In this document: piece by piece, positions 9,326-16,979 of the stretch | Position numbering within the stretch: the stretch's first letter is position 1 | Layout of the letters: each line of letters opens with the position of its first letter | Source: Arachnia propionica | GTDB lineage: Bacteria; Actinomycetota; Actinomycetes; Propionibacteriales; Propionibacteriaceae | Direction: 5' to 3' | Length of the DNA: 64,000 nt | NCBI RefSeq assembly: GCF_003932785.1 | Contig: NZ_RQYT01000010.1 | Coordinates: 1 to 64,000 of the forward strand | The notes under the pieces: generated by a model | What the model saw: the letters and a program-made list of their open reading frames with translations, nothing else | Databases searched by the model: none | Told to the model about the DNA's origin: nothing | Made by a program: the position numbers and the translations under genes

Positions 9326-9331
9326 ACCCTA
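9326..9331 (-). promoter_or_regulatory. -10 box, leaderless-type, for aldo/keto reductase
   Basis: Minus-strand TAGGGT, TGGGCC, then ATG at 9319, with no Shine-Dalgarno sequence between. Confidence 0.55.
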
Positions 9332-9392
9332 TGCCACGGTGGCGGGTGCTGTTCGTCGACGACCTCCGTCACGCCGAGCCGGAGGCTCCGTC

Positions 9393-10781
9393 TCAGTTCT
9401 GCCACACGATCTCGGGATACTCAGGCAGATCCTTGCCCACCATGCGCAACGGTTCGCCCCGCAGCTGGTGGTCGAACCAGTCGCGGATGAGGGGGCGCAG
9501 CAGTTCGACCATGCGGGTGTGGGGCAGCAGCCCGTTGCCCATCAGGGGTACGACGGCGAAGGTGTCGTTGAAGCTCGGGTGCTGCGTCCTCTGCACCGTC
9601 GCCACGTGGTAGTTCGTTCCGTTCAACCCCCGGATCAGATCATTCTCGTCCTGTTGGTAGTGCAGGACCTCCGGCTGCTCCTCCGGCGGGTGCGTGCCCG
9701 GGTCATGGTGCAGTGTCATCAGGGGCTTGCCCACTGCTTCCTGCGTGACGTTGCCGTGGAAGGGGCCGTCGATGTTCAGGGCTGCCTGAACCCGGGGATC
9801 GGTGCGCAGCGCCTCGGCTGCTGTCGCTCCGCCGAAGGAGAACCCGAGCATGCCCACCCGATCCAGATCCATCGTCTCCGCCAACTTCGTGCTTGACAGG
9901 GAGTCGAGCACGACGTTGGCGTCCTGCGCCCGCTCCTCGACCAATCCTGCTGAATCGTCCCCGGAATCCATTGTCTCCAGATCCGCCAGGATTCGTTCAC
10001 CGTTGTGGGCCGTGACGACGCCCGAGGTTCCCGCATGGTCCATGCCCACCACGACGTAACCGTGGCTGACCAACTCGGTGATGAGCGCCATGCTCTCGTA
10101 GCGGGTGGAGCCGAACCCGGGGGAGTAGAGCAGCACCGGGAACCTGCCCGATGCGGGCTGCGCGTCCTGGAAGGTGTTCGTGCTGATCCGTTGCAGGTGG
10201 CCGAGGACCACCGCTGGAGCGCTCAGGTTGGCGGTCAGCGCCTCGGGGACCTCCGGGTCGTAGCCGAGCGGCCTCTGGCCCTCGGTCGCCTCGGCCGGAT
10301 ACCAGATGGTGGCGGGAATGCTGCGTGGCAGGGTGGCGGTGGTGATCCGCGGCTCCGTCCGGTTCTCGTCGACGAACACCTCACTGTGTGCTCCCACGGC
10401 GTAGGGGCCACTCGTTGCGGGCGGTGTGAGCACCGGCAGCGCCCACACCGCCACCCCGCTGGTCGCCACCAGGGCTCCTCCGACGAGGGTCGCAGCCGAG
10501 CGTCGTGCCACGGTGACCCACCGCTTCCCGCCGCCGCGTTCCGAGTCCAGCCGGGCGGCCCGTCGCCAGGTCACCGCCACCAGCACGGTGAAGACCACGG
10601 CTGCGGGGAGCAGCAGGAAGCGCGGGAACTCCAGGATGAGATGCAGCACCAGAACCACGGCCGTCACTGCGATCACCGTCTGCGTCACCCGGAGCCGGAG
10701 CCCGGGACGGACCGGCCACCAGATGACCATCACCATCAGCAGGGCTGTGAGTATCACGAAACCCAGTTCACCGACACGCAT
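9393..10781 (-). CDS. Membrane-anchored alpha/beta hydrolase, PAF-acetylhydrolase-like
   Basis: 462 aa. Three or four hydrophobic helices occupy residues ~5–130 (LGFVILTALLMVMVIWW, VTQTVIAVTAVVLVLHLIL, FLLLPAAVVFTVLVAVTW, LVGGALVATSGVAVWAL). The rest is an alpha/beta hydrolase: PVLLYSPGFGSTRYES (oxyanion region), HGYVVVGMDHAG, DRVGMLGFSFGGATAAEAL with the nucleophilic Ser in GFSFGG, an Asp in ALNIDGPFHG, and a late His region (QRTQHPSFND). The layout resembles plasma PAF-acetylhydrolase/isoform II-like enzymes fused to a membrane anchor, which would place the catalytic part outside the cytoplasm. AGGAAGG precedes the ATG. Ester or lipid substrate unknown. Confidence 0.85.
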   Translation of the reverse strand: MRVGELGFVILTALLMVMVIWWPVRPGLRLRVTQTVIAVTAVVLVLHLILEFPRFLLLPAAVVFTVLVAVTWRRAARLDSERGGGKRWVTVARRSAATLVGGALVATSGVAVWALPVLTPPATSGPYAVGAHSEVFVDENRTEPRITTATLPRSIPATIWYPAEATEGQRPLGYDPEVPEALTANLSAPAVVLGHLQRISTNTFQDAQPASGRFPVLLYSPGFGSTRYESMALITELVSHGYVVVGMDHAGTSGVVTAHNGERILADLETMDSGDDSAGLVEERAQDANVVLDSLSSTKLAETMDLDRVGMLGFSFGGATAAEALRTDPRVQAALNIDGPFHGNVTQEAVGKPLMTLHHDPGTHPPEEQPEVLHYQQDENDLIRGLNGTNYHVATVQRTQHPSFNDTFAVVPLMGNGLLPHTRMVELLRPLIRDWFDHQLRGEPLRMVGKDLPEYPEIVWQN

Positions 10782-10828
10782 GAGCAGAGCCTTCCTGTGA
10801 GATCGCTCCCATCACCCTGTCCGAGAGG

Positions 10829-11701
10829 CTACCGGCACCCTCCAAACGTCCAGATGTGAGCGGTGTCGTCGTCGGCGATGCTCAGCAGGCGGGAGCCGTC
10901 GGCGTTGAATTCGACGTGGTGGACGTCGCTGTCGTGTGCCGGGATGCGGTGGAGCCGTCGTCCCGAGGCCAGGTCCCAGATGTTGACCGTGCCGTCACTG
11001 CCCCCGGTGGCTGCGACCGTGCCCGTGGGATGCCAATCCGGTGAAGTGTGGGAGTGGAAGTCGCGGACCTCCACCCCGCGGCGAACCTCCCAGGAGGTCG
11101 TGTCGATCTCCTGGACGTAACTGCCCTCCTCGCAGTGGGTGAGGATCCTGGTGCCGTCGGGGGTCCAGAGAGCGGTTTCGCCCCAGTGGACCTCGGTGAG
11201 GATGCGCAGCTGCCGCCCGGTACGCGTGTCCCAGAACGCGACCTCGAAGTCGTCGTCGGCCAGGAGGATCCCGGTCGCCAGCACCGCCGCGTCGGGGGAC
11301 CACGCCGTCCAGGTCACGACCCCCTCGGGCGTCAGGCATCGACGGGGACGTCCGGTGCGCGGATCCCAGATCGTGCAGCCATCCTCACCGCCGCTGGCGA
11401 CGAGGCCACCGTCCGGACTCCAGGAGGTCGCGAAGAACCCGGACAAGGCGTCCCAGGTCGAGATCAGGGTTCCCGTGGTGGCGTCGCGCACCTGGGTCGT
11501 GACGGCATCGGCCACCAGGATGTGGCTGCCGTCCGGGCTCCAGGCGTGACGCGGGCCGTGAATCCCGAACAGTCCCGTCGCGACCTCCAGGTGGAGCCGG
11601 TCGCCGTGGCGAACCTGCAGCACACCGTCGTCGAAGAGCAGGGCCAGCGCGTCCGTCACGGGGCTGAACGACGCCGAGGAGATCCCCGGGAGCCTCAACA
11701 T
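10829..11701 (-). CDS. WD40-repeat protein, about seven blades
   Basis: 290 aa of about seven WD40-like blades (AWSPDGSHILVAD, SWSPDGGLVASGGEDGCTIW, AFWDTRTGRQLRIL, GTVAATGGSDGTVNIWDLAS, HIWTF at the end). Its ATG at 11701 overlaps the end of the upstream unknown gene by 7 bp, so the two are co-translated. Together with the three-blade protein at 12795–13205 it would make about ten blades, suggesting that one propeller protein may have been split by the gene between them. No signal peptide. Function unknown beyond a likely interaction scaffold. Confidence 0.8.
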   Translation of the reverse strand: MLRLPGISSASFSPVTDALALLFDDGVLQVRHGDRLHLEVATGLFGIHGPRHAWSPDGSHILVADAVTTQVRDATTGTLISTWDALSGFFATSWSPDGGLVASGGEDGCTIWDPRTGRPRRCLTPEGVVTWTAWSPDAAVLATGILLADDDFEVAFWDTRTGRQLRILTEVHWGETALWTPDGTRILTHCEEGSYVQEIDTTSWEVRRGVEVRDFHSHTSPDWHPTGTVAATGGSDGTVNIWDLASGRRLHRIPAHDSDVHHVEFNADGSRLLSIADDDTAHIWTFGGCR

Positions 11702-12798
11702 TGCAGCCCCTTGGCGGCGGCCCGGAACCCCTCGCTCAGCGAGTCATCGGCGGCGAGCTCCGCGGCCCGGGCGCTCCGTCGCGGGTCGGTGTCGATGTCG
11801 CGCGCCCACAGCCGGGGCCGCCCGCCGTGGGCCAGCGCGACCCTCAGGAACGGGTCGTGACGGCCCGCCTCGGCGGCGGCCAGGTCGCAGGCCCGGGCCA
11901 GCGGGATGCCCTCCAGCCGGGCGCGACCCGCCGTCGCACCCAGCACCACCCGCGGATCGGCGCCGGGACGCAGAGCCCTCTCCCACAGCTCGTCGACCTC
12001 CTCGGGGGTGCCGTACCAGCCGACCAGCGGCGCGTGGACGCTGGTCTCCCAGCGACGGCGATGCTCCCGGATGTGCTCGAAGATCGGGGCGGCGATGCCG
12101 AACTCCGCCAACGCCATCCCGTAGACCACGCAGGCACCCAGCCCGGAGAACGGGTCGCTGTCGAACTGCCGGAGGAACCTGCCGCGCCAGCCCGGGGCGA
12201 GCGCCAGCAGGTCCTGGTCGGTGAGCTCGCCGACGTCCCAGAGGCGACGCAGGACCAGCCCAAGCTCGACCCCGCGGACGGTGGGATCCGCCAGCCGGGC
12301 GCGACACCAGGCGACCTGCTGGGCCGCGAGCCGCTCCTGCAGTTCGAACCAGCGGAGCCGATACGGCCCCCACTGCGAGGTGGCGTCGTCGGCGAAGGGG
12401 CCCGGCCAGGCGATCTCCTCCCAGACCATGTGCTCCGCCTCGTCCCAGTCCTCGAGCAGCCCGGTCAGCCAGGCCCGGCGGTCGGGGTCGTCGTCGGGTT
12501 CGCTCGCATATCCGCGACGCACCGTGACGGCGTAACGCCAGGCCAGAGCAGCCCGCACCCAGGCGGGCCAGGCGGTGTCCGTCATGAGTTCGACGGCGAG
12601 TACCGTGGCGTCGTCGAGAGAGGCCCGATCCTGGTGCGGATTGAGGATCGCGATGACGATGTCGCCCGCCGGAACCCACCAACTCCAGTCCCCGTCGACT
12701 CCGTGCGCCCACTCCAGCGCCACCTCACGTACCGGGCGGCCGGTGTGACGGGAGGTCTCGGTGAGGTGTTCGTACACCCCGGCTGGCGGGGTGCTCAC
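11695..12798 (-). CDS. Hypothetical protein between two WD40 genes
   Basis: 367 aa, not recognised. It is Trp- and Arg-rich, soluble and probably all-helical, with HEAT/TPR-like amphipathic stretches (WVRAALAWRYAVTVRRG, LRWFELQERLAAQQVAW, ARACDLAAAEAGRHDPFLRV). The repeated motif of helix pairs may form a solenoid, but I cannot name a family. Start GTG at 12798 was chosen because it overlaps the TGA of the upstream WD40 gene (GTGA) and gives a natural N-terminus (STPPAGVYEHL); a longer reading to 12903 would overlap that gene far more. Being locked between two WD40 genes suggests a complex with them. Confidence 0.6.
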   Translation of the reverse strand: MSTPPAGVYEHLTETSRHTGRPVREVALEWAHGVDGDWSWWVPAGDIVIAILNPHQDRASLDDATVLAVELMTDTAWPAWVRAALAWRYAVTVRRGYASEPDDDPDRRAWLTGLLEDWDEAEHMVWEEIAWPGPFADDATSQWGPYRLRWFELQERLAAQQVAWCRARLADPTVRGVELGLVLRRLWDVGELTDQDLLALAPGWRGRFLRQFDSDPFSGLGACVVYGMALAEFGIAAPIFEHIREHRRRWETSVHAPLVGWYGTPEEVDELWERALRPGADPRVVLGATAGRARLEGIPLARACDLAAAEAGRHDPFLRVALAHGGRPRLWARDIDTDPRRSARAAELAADDSLSEGFRAAAKGLQC

Positions 12799-13205
12799 GG
12801 CCGGGAACTCCGCAGCGTGGTGCGGGCCCCGGTGGTGGCGTCGAAGAGCAGCAGCTGATCGTCCTGGGTCAGGGCCCAGACGTGGCCACCGTCGGTGCTC
12901 CATCCGGCGCTGGCCAGGAAGTCGGGGAGCTCAAGCCGAAGCGTCGCGTTGCCCGCCGCGTCCCAGATCACCAACGAGCCCGTCTCGTGGCCGCTGAGCA
13001 GACGCTCCCCATCGGGACTGAACGCGACGACCTCCATGGAGCCGGCCTGCTGCACGGCGGGCTGGTCGGAGTGGATGAGCTCCTGGAGCACCTCGCCGGT
13101 GCGGGGGTCCCAGACGATCACCTCGGCCTCCCAGGTGCCGCCCGCCACGCGGCTGCCGTCGGGGGACCATGCCACACATCTGATCCCGGGTGGTGCGTTG
13201 GTCAT
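12795..13205 (-). CDS. Short WD40-repeat protein, about three blades
   Basis: 136 aa with three WD40-like blades (RCVAWSPDGSRVAGGTW, VVAFSPDGERLLSGHE, GSLVIWDAAGN, LLLFDATTGA). Three blades cannot close a propeller alone, so it either oligomerises or completes the seven-blade protein encoded two genes downstream. The ATG at 13205 was preferred over one 11 codons upstream because propeller sequence starts at once and CAGACT lies six bases upstream. First gene of the three-gene unit; its stop overlaps the next start by 4 bp. Confidence 0.7.
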   Translation of the reverse strand: MTNAPPGIRCVAWSPDGSRVAGGTWEAEVIVWDPRTGEVLQELIHSDQPAVQQAGSMEVVAFSPDGERLLSGHETGSLVIWDAAGNATLRLELPDFLASAGWSTDGGHVWALTQDDQLLLFDATTGARTTLRSSRP

Positions 13206-13283
13206 GGGGCCAGTCTGGCAGAGGGGCCAGTGGGGCATGAACCCCCGGGAGACGTCAACGCTGGCGTTGTGTTTGCGTGGTGT

Positions 13284-13700
13284 TCAGGCAAACGGATTGG
13301 TGAGCGTGAGTCCTGGGATGCCTGCGAAGTCCTTCGTGTTGCGGGTGGCGAGCGTTGCCCCCATCGCCAGGCAGATCCCCGCGATCTGGGCGTCGGCCAA
13401 GGAGAGGGGTTGACCCCTGCCAAGTGCGTCCACCACTGCATGCGCAGTGGCCCGGGCGGCGTCAAGGTCGTACACGGCGATGGTGTCGCGGTGGGCGTCG
13501 AGGAAGCTGTGCCACCGCTGTTCGAGTGTGCTGCGCCGACGTCCATGAGGCAGGCGACCGATACCTCGTTCGATCTCCTCGACTGTGATGACGCTGATTG
13601 TCAGATCGGCTGGGTCCAGGGTGCTCGCCCACGTGAGAACGTCGTGGTTGGGGGAGTCCTTCATGAACTCCGACACGACGTTGGTGTCCGCGATGATCAC
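13284..13700 (-). CDS. vapC: PIN-domain toxin, FitB/VapC-type
   Basis: 138 aa, typical for a PIN ribonuclease toxin. The acidic metal-binding residues are visible: IIADTNVVSEF (first Asp), ITVEEIERGI (Glu), LSLADAQIAGIC (Asp) and ATRNTKDF near the end (Asp). The order and the phrase IIADTNVVSE are characteristic of the FitB branch. It would cleave RNA when freed from its antitoxin. Start GTG at 13700 overlaps the antitoxin TGA by 4 bp, a usual arrangement; longer readings run through the antitoxin gene. Lies just downstream of the WD40 unit's promoter side. Confidence 0.9.
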   Translation of the reverse strand: MIIADTNVVSEFMKDSPNHDVLTWASTLDPADLTISVITVEEIERGIGRLPHGRRRSTLEQRWHSFLDAHRDTIAVYDLDAARATAHAVVDALGRGQPLSLADAQIAGICLAMGATLATRNTKDFAGIPGLTLTNPFA

Positions 13701-13933
13701 GTGAGTTCGACGGTGCGGGGCAGGTCGGAGCGATCGACGGGGTGTAGATCGACGCCGCCTGCCCCGGACATTGCGGCGTGCAGGCTGAGTAGGATGTTCT
13801 CCTTCGGCTGCCCCACGGCGGAGTCCAGAATGGCTCGGACCTCCGCCTCGACGGAGCGGCCGTGTTGTGCCGCGCGACGGCGCAGGCGGGCGTGTGTGCG
13901 GTCGTTGAGCTGCCGGATCGTCAGTGTCGCCAT
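13697..13933 (-). CDS. Ribbon-helix-helix antitoxin, FitA-type
   Basis: 78 aa. The N-terminus MATLTIRQLNDRTHARLRRR followed by AAQHGRSVEAEVRAIL is the ribbon-helix-helix DNA-binding domain found in FitA-like antitoxins; the C-terminal half (LHPVDRSDLPRTVEL) would wrap the toxin. GGAGG lies six bases before the ATG. It would bind the PIN toxin and repress its own operon; the hairpin at 13974–14007 lies upstream and could be an operator as well as a terminator for the gene before it. Confidence 0.88.
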   Translation of the reverse strand: MATLTIRQLNDRTHARLRRRAAQHGRSVEAEVRAILDSAVGQPKENILLSLHAAMSGAGGVDLHPVDRSDLPRTVELT

Positions 13934-13973
13934 CGGTGCCTCCTGACAGCAATGCTAGCAAGCCTTCTCCGGG

Positions 13974-14007
13974 GTGCCGGTCAAGCCCCTATCTGCTCGA
14001 CCGGCAC
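13974..14007 (-). terminator. Stem-loop between SGNH hydrolase and antitoxin genes
   Basis: GTGCCGGTCAAGC and GCTCGACCGGCAC pair over 13 positions (one G-U) around an 8-base loop, 12 bases after the hydrolase stop. No U-run follows, so terminator function is a guess; it is also placed where a toxin-antitoxin operator would be. Confidence 0.5.
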
Positions 14008-14019
14008 AAGACCTTCAGC

Positions 14020-16080
14020 TCACGCCCCGGTGTTGGGCAGCCCTGGTCGCGGCCTATCCGGTCCAGGAGACGCCGGCCGCGACGGAACCGGGACTCCTGG
14101 CAGTTCCGGGGTCGTCGGTTGTGGCGTTGTTGGTGCCGGTGCACTTGTTGGCGAAGGTGGCACCGGCGGGTTGGATGTTGGTGAGACCGTCGGCAGCGGA
14201 GTACCCGTCGGCTCCGGGCTGAACGTGGGCGGGCCGGTCACCGTGGGCGCGGCAGTGGCGCTTGGTGCTGGCCCTGTTGGTGAGGTGCTTGGTGTCACCG
14301 ACGGCAACGGCGACACGCTCTCCGACGGCGAGACCGTGGGCGCAACCGTCACACTCGGCTCCACCGAAGGCGACACACTCGGCGAGGCTGAGGGCGAGAC
14401 CGAAGGCTCGGGCGATGCCGTGGCCGACGGAGACAGGCTCGGTGAGGGAGCCACCGACGGCGTCTGGGAGGGCGTCGGCGACGGACTTGACGTCGGGGAT
14501 GCGCTCGGCGAGGTAGTAGGCGGCGGTGAAGGCGTCGGACTGGGCGAGGGCACAGGATCGGGGGCTGGCGCAGGCCCTTCACCAACGCCCGGCCGATCCT
14601 CGGTCGGATACCCCGGTGTCGGGTCACACTCATCACCGATACCGTCACCGTCGTAATCGGTTTGTCCGTGGTTGTTCACCTCAGGGCAGTTGTCCTTGGC
14701 GTACGGGGTGGAGTCACCATCGTTGGTGATCATCGCCTCCGTGGTCCCGGTGGCGGTGGCTCCGGTGTCGGTGGTGATCCTCACAGTGATGTCACCGACG
14801 AACTCCTGGCTCCAGACGTAGGTCAGATACGGACCCTTGGTGGTGCGGTCGAACTTCTTGTCGCCATCCAGATCCCACTCATACTTGATGATCGCCCCGT
14901 TGGCACTGTACGAGCCAGTGGCATCCAACAAAAGCGTCTCACCGATGGGATGCGCATACGGCCCTTGAATCCAAGCGAGCATCGACTTCCGCTCCCGCGC
15001 ATCAGGTTCAGCATCGGAAGAGTTCGGCGGAAGTTCCTGTCGACGAACGCGCGGAATGCCAACATCTTCAGAAAGAGCCTTGCCGATCTCTTTGTGCCCA
15101 GTGCGATTCGGGTGATACCATTCCATCTTGTCGAAAGATGGAACGGAGGCAGTTTCATCGAACCTGCTTTTTACTCCCATGGTTTCAAAGAACTCGTTGA
15201 TCCAACGCTTGCTGTTCTTGGCCAAGACACTGGGGTTGGGTTCATGCCAAAGGAAACGTTCGGGTATGGAGTCGATGTAGCGCGCCTTGGCAGAGTTTCC
15301 CGGGACAGAATTCACCAACCAATTCCACTTGCTCACTGCCTCGTGCTGAGCATTGGCCATTTCCTTTCCGGCCTCAAGGATGGCTGTTCCTGCTGCATAC
15401 TCACCATACTCGAGACAAGACAGCCCTTCCCATTTCAAGCACTCGTGGAGAATGTACTTCTCATCGCTGTCGGGCAGCAGTAGGTTCGGATAGCTGACCA
15501 AGATGATCTGCACTCCCTTCCGGCCCATGGACACCGCCTTGGCATTGATTGCATCGAGCGCCTTGATCGTCCGAGCCACGATACCCTCGGGGCCGGGATC
15601 GCGGATGGCGCTCCGTGCGCCCTCGACAACCTCCTTGCACTCCAGTGGATGGCGGTAATGCAAAGCGAAGCACTTCTCAATGACTTTCTCGAAGTTGATG
15701 TCATTTCCGCCGATCGTCAACATCACGATGTCGACATCCGAAGGGATTTCTCGGACTTGCTCCTTGAGTAGCTGTTCGGTGGTATGTCCAGAGTGAGCCA
15801 AGTTGACCAAGCGCGCGGCAACCCCTTGCTCAACCAGCCACTTTCTGTACTCGTGCGCCCAGTTAAGGGGACTGCGATATGTCCCAGCAGGGGAGCTGTC
15901 GTAGAAACCAGCACCATTTCCTGCGGAATACGAATCCCCCAACAAAACCATGCTCAGCCCGCCCGCGGGATTCTGCTCATCAGCAGCAGCGCGAGTCGGA
16001 GGCAGCATCACCAGAAGCAATACAGCAAACACCAGCACACTCGGCGCGGCGAATCGGGTAAACACGACAGGCCCTTTCAT
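14020..16080 (-). CDS. Secreted SGNH/GDSL hydrolase with PKD-like and Ca-binding repeats, P/S/T stalk and LPNTG end
   Basis: 686 aa. A signal peptide (LVFAVLLLVMLPPTRAAA) is followed by an SGNH hydrolase: block I GDSYSAGNG with the nucleophilic Ser, LTIGGNDINF (block III Asn), and WYHPNRTGH (catalytic His). Around residues 380–450 a PKD-like domain (LDATGSYSANGAIIKYEWDL) is followed by a thrombospondin-3-like Ca site (DYDGDGIGDECD). About 190 residues rich in Pro, Ser and Thr then form a wall-spanning stalk that ends in GLPNTGA and a stop. A sortase substrate would need a hydrophobic segment and basic tail after LPNTG; both are absent. Base composition of the catalytic half is more AT-rich than its neighbours. 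The ATG overlaps the upstream lipoprotein stop (ATGA). Substrate unknown. Confidence 0.88.
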   Translation of the reverse strand: MKGPVVFTRFAAPSVLVFAVLLLVMLPPTRAAADEQNPAGGLSMVLLGDSYSAGNGAGFYDSSPAGTYRSPLNWAHEYRKWLVEQGVAARLVNLAHSGHTTEQLLKEQVREIPSDVDIVMLTIGGNDINFEKVIEKCFALHYRHPLECKEVVEGARSAIRDPGPEGIVARTIKALDAINAKAVSMGRKGVQIILVSYPNLLLPDSDEKYILHECLKWEGLSCLEYGEYAAGTAILEAGKEMANAQHEAVSKWNWLVNSVPGNSAKARYIDSIPERFLWHEPNPSVLAKNSKRWINEFFETMGVKSRFDETASVPSFDKMEWYHPNRTGHKEIGKALSEDVGIPRVRRQELPPNSSDAEPDARERKSMLAWIQGPYAHPIGETLLLDATGSYSANGAIIKYEWDLDGDKKFDRTTKGPYLTYVWSQEFVGDITVRITTDTGATATGTTEAMITNDGDSTPYAKDNCPEVNNHGQTDYDGDGIGDECDPTPGYPTEDRPGVGEGPAPAPDPVPSPSPTPSPPPTTSPSASPTSSPSPTPSQTPSVAPSPSLSPSATASPEPSVSPSASPSVSPSVEPSVTVAPTVSPSESVSPLPSVTPSTSPTGPAPSATAAPTVTGPPTFSPEPTGTPLPTVSPTSNPPVPPSPTSAPAPTTPQPTTPELPGVPVPSRPASPGPDRPRPGLPNTGA

Positions 16081-16502
16081 CGATAGTGGATAATGATCTG
16101 AAACTGAGAGTAAGGATTTTCGTCACATACTTGATGCTGAGCGCTGAGGAGCACTGAAGCTACGGCGTCATTGATAGTTTTCCTGGCCACAGCTTCCCGG
16201 TTCGTCCTCACACCAGCGTCTTCAACCCACCCATGCTCCTCGGCGGTTTCAAGGACCTTGGAAAATGCCTCATCGACGGGGATCGTCAGCTTGTAGCACC
16301 GGGTGATACTGGGCCCGGGTGGCTTGTGTCCCTCGTTGGTCGTCTCCTCAGCATTGAGCAACTCCAAGCCCTCCCAGGTCGCCGAGGCCATCGGGTCGGC
16401 CTTCAGTGCCTGCATTCCCCGATCCCACTCCGAGACACACCCAGCCACCAACAGACACACCGCAACCAGCATGACCGCCACGGGTCGACACCAGCGCCTC
16501 AT
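16077..16502 (-). CDS. Lipoprotein paired with the SGNH hydrolase
   Basis: 141 aa. A basic start and hydrophobic core lead to the lipobox LVAGC (Cys 22). The mature part is small, soluble and without a family I know (EWDRGMQALKADPMASATWE, ITRCYKLTIPVDEAF, QFQIIIHYR). The ATG at 16502 is the only one giving a proper signal peptide; the longer reading upstream covers repeat DNA. The stop overlaps the hydrolase start by 4 bp, so the two form one unit, with this protein perhaps holding or controlling the hydrolase at the outer membrane face. Confidence 0.75.
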   Translation of the reverse strand: MRRWCRPVAVMLVAVCLLVAGCVSEWDRGMQALKADPMASATWEGLELLNAEETTNEGHKPPGPSITRCYKLTIPVDEAFSKVLETAEEHGWVEDAGVRTNREAVARKTINDAVASVLLSAQHQVCDENPYSQFQIIIHYR

Positions 16503-16608
16503 CGTCAACGCCAACCTAGGCGTGACCCGGATGTCTCGTCCATGGGAAGAAGCTGGTTCACTGCCAGCCAGATGGTCAGGCAGCTGGTCTGCTTGCACCG
16601 GGGCCGAG

Positions 16609-16692
16609 GCCTGCGAAGGAGCCGGTGTCGAGACCCCGGGGGTTCCAGCCCCAGCTCCACCTCCAGCGCTGCGCGCAAGAGGGCTCGACACT
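16609..16692. repeat. Dispersed repeat (family C, copy 2, degenerate)
   Basis: GCCTGCGAAGGA, GGTGTCGAGACCCC and, after ~40 bp, GGGCTCGACACT repeat the inner part of 2670–2745 in opposite orientation. The outer 16-bp arms of copy 1 are not evident. It lies in the 16503–16802 gap, which otherwise holds nothing I can identify. Confidence 0.5.
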
Positions 16693-16802
16693 GATGACTC
16701 GCTGACGCTCGCGGTCCGGTGTGAGCAGCGGAGAAGAGGGGGTCCAGAGCCGCGGGTTCACAGGCAAGCCGGGCGGGACTGAACGTGCCCCTGACACGCA
16801 AC

Positions 16803-16830
16803 GAACCCTCGGTGTCGTCACCGAGGGTTC
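16803..16830 (-). terminator. Terminator after tRNA-Ser
   Basis: GAACCCTCGGTG and CACCGAGGGTTC are a perfect 12-bp inverted repeat around a 4-base loop, 15 bases beyond the tRNA 3' end. The U-run is poor. Confidence 0.7.
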
Positions 16831-16844
16831 GAGCAGTTGTTGTC

Positions 16845-16932
16845 TGGCGGAGGATACGAGATTCGAACTCGTGAGGGCGTGAACCCAACCCGCTTTCCAA
16901 GCGAGCGCCATAGGCCTCTAGGCGAATCCTCC
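16845..16932 (-). tRNA. tRNA-Ser (GGA)
   Basis: Minus strand reads GGAGGAT at the 5' end and ATCCTCC plus G and CCA at the 3' end, a 7-bp acceptor stem. The anticodon loop CTTGGAAAG gives anticodon GGA, which reads UCC/UCU Ser codons. The 88-base length with a long variable arm (GGTTGGGTTCACGCCC) is the class II form expected of tRNA-Ser, and GTTCGAATC is the T loop. CCA is encoded. Confidence 0.95.
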
Positions 16933-16940
16933 AAGGAAGA

Positions 16941-16946
16941 ACCCTA
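16941..16946 (-). promoter_or_regulatory. -10 box for tRNA-Ser
   Basis: Minus-strand TAGGGT ends eight bases before the mature tRNA 5' end, so the primary transcript would have almost no 5' leader. Confidence 0.45.
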
Positions 16947-16979
16947 CCGTAGGGGGTCAGGGGTCGCAAATGGCCTGGG

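Noticed and set aside
16505-16969. Open frame running through tRNA-Ser and the repeat region
   Set aside because: It would read through a functional tRNA and a terminator; no protein-like features.
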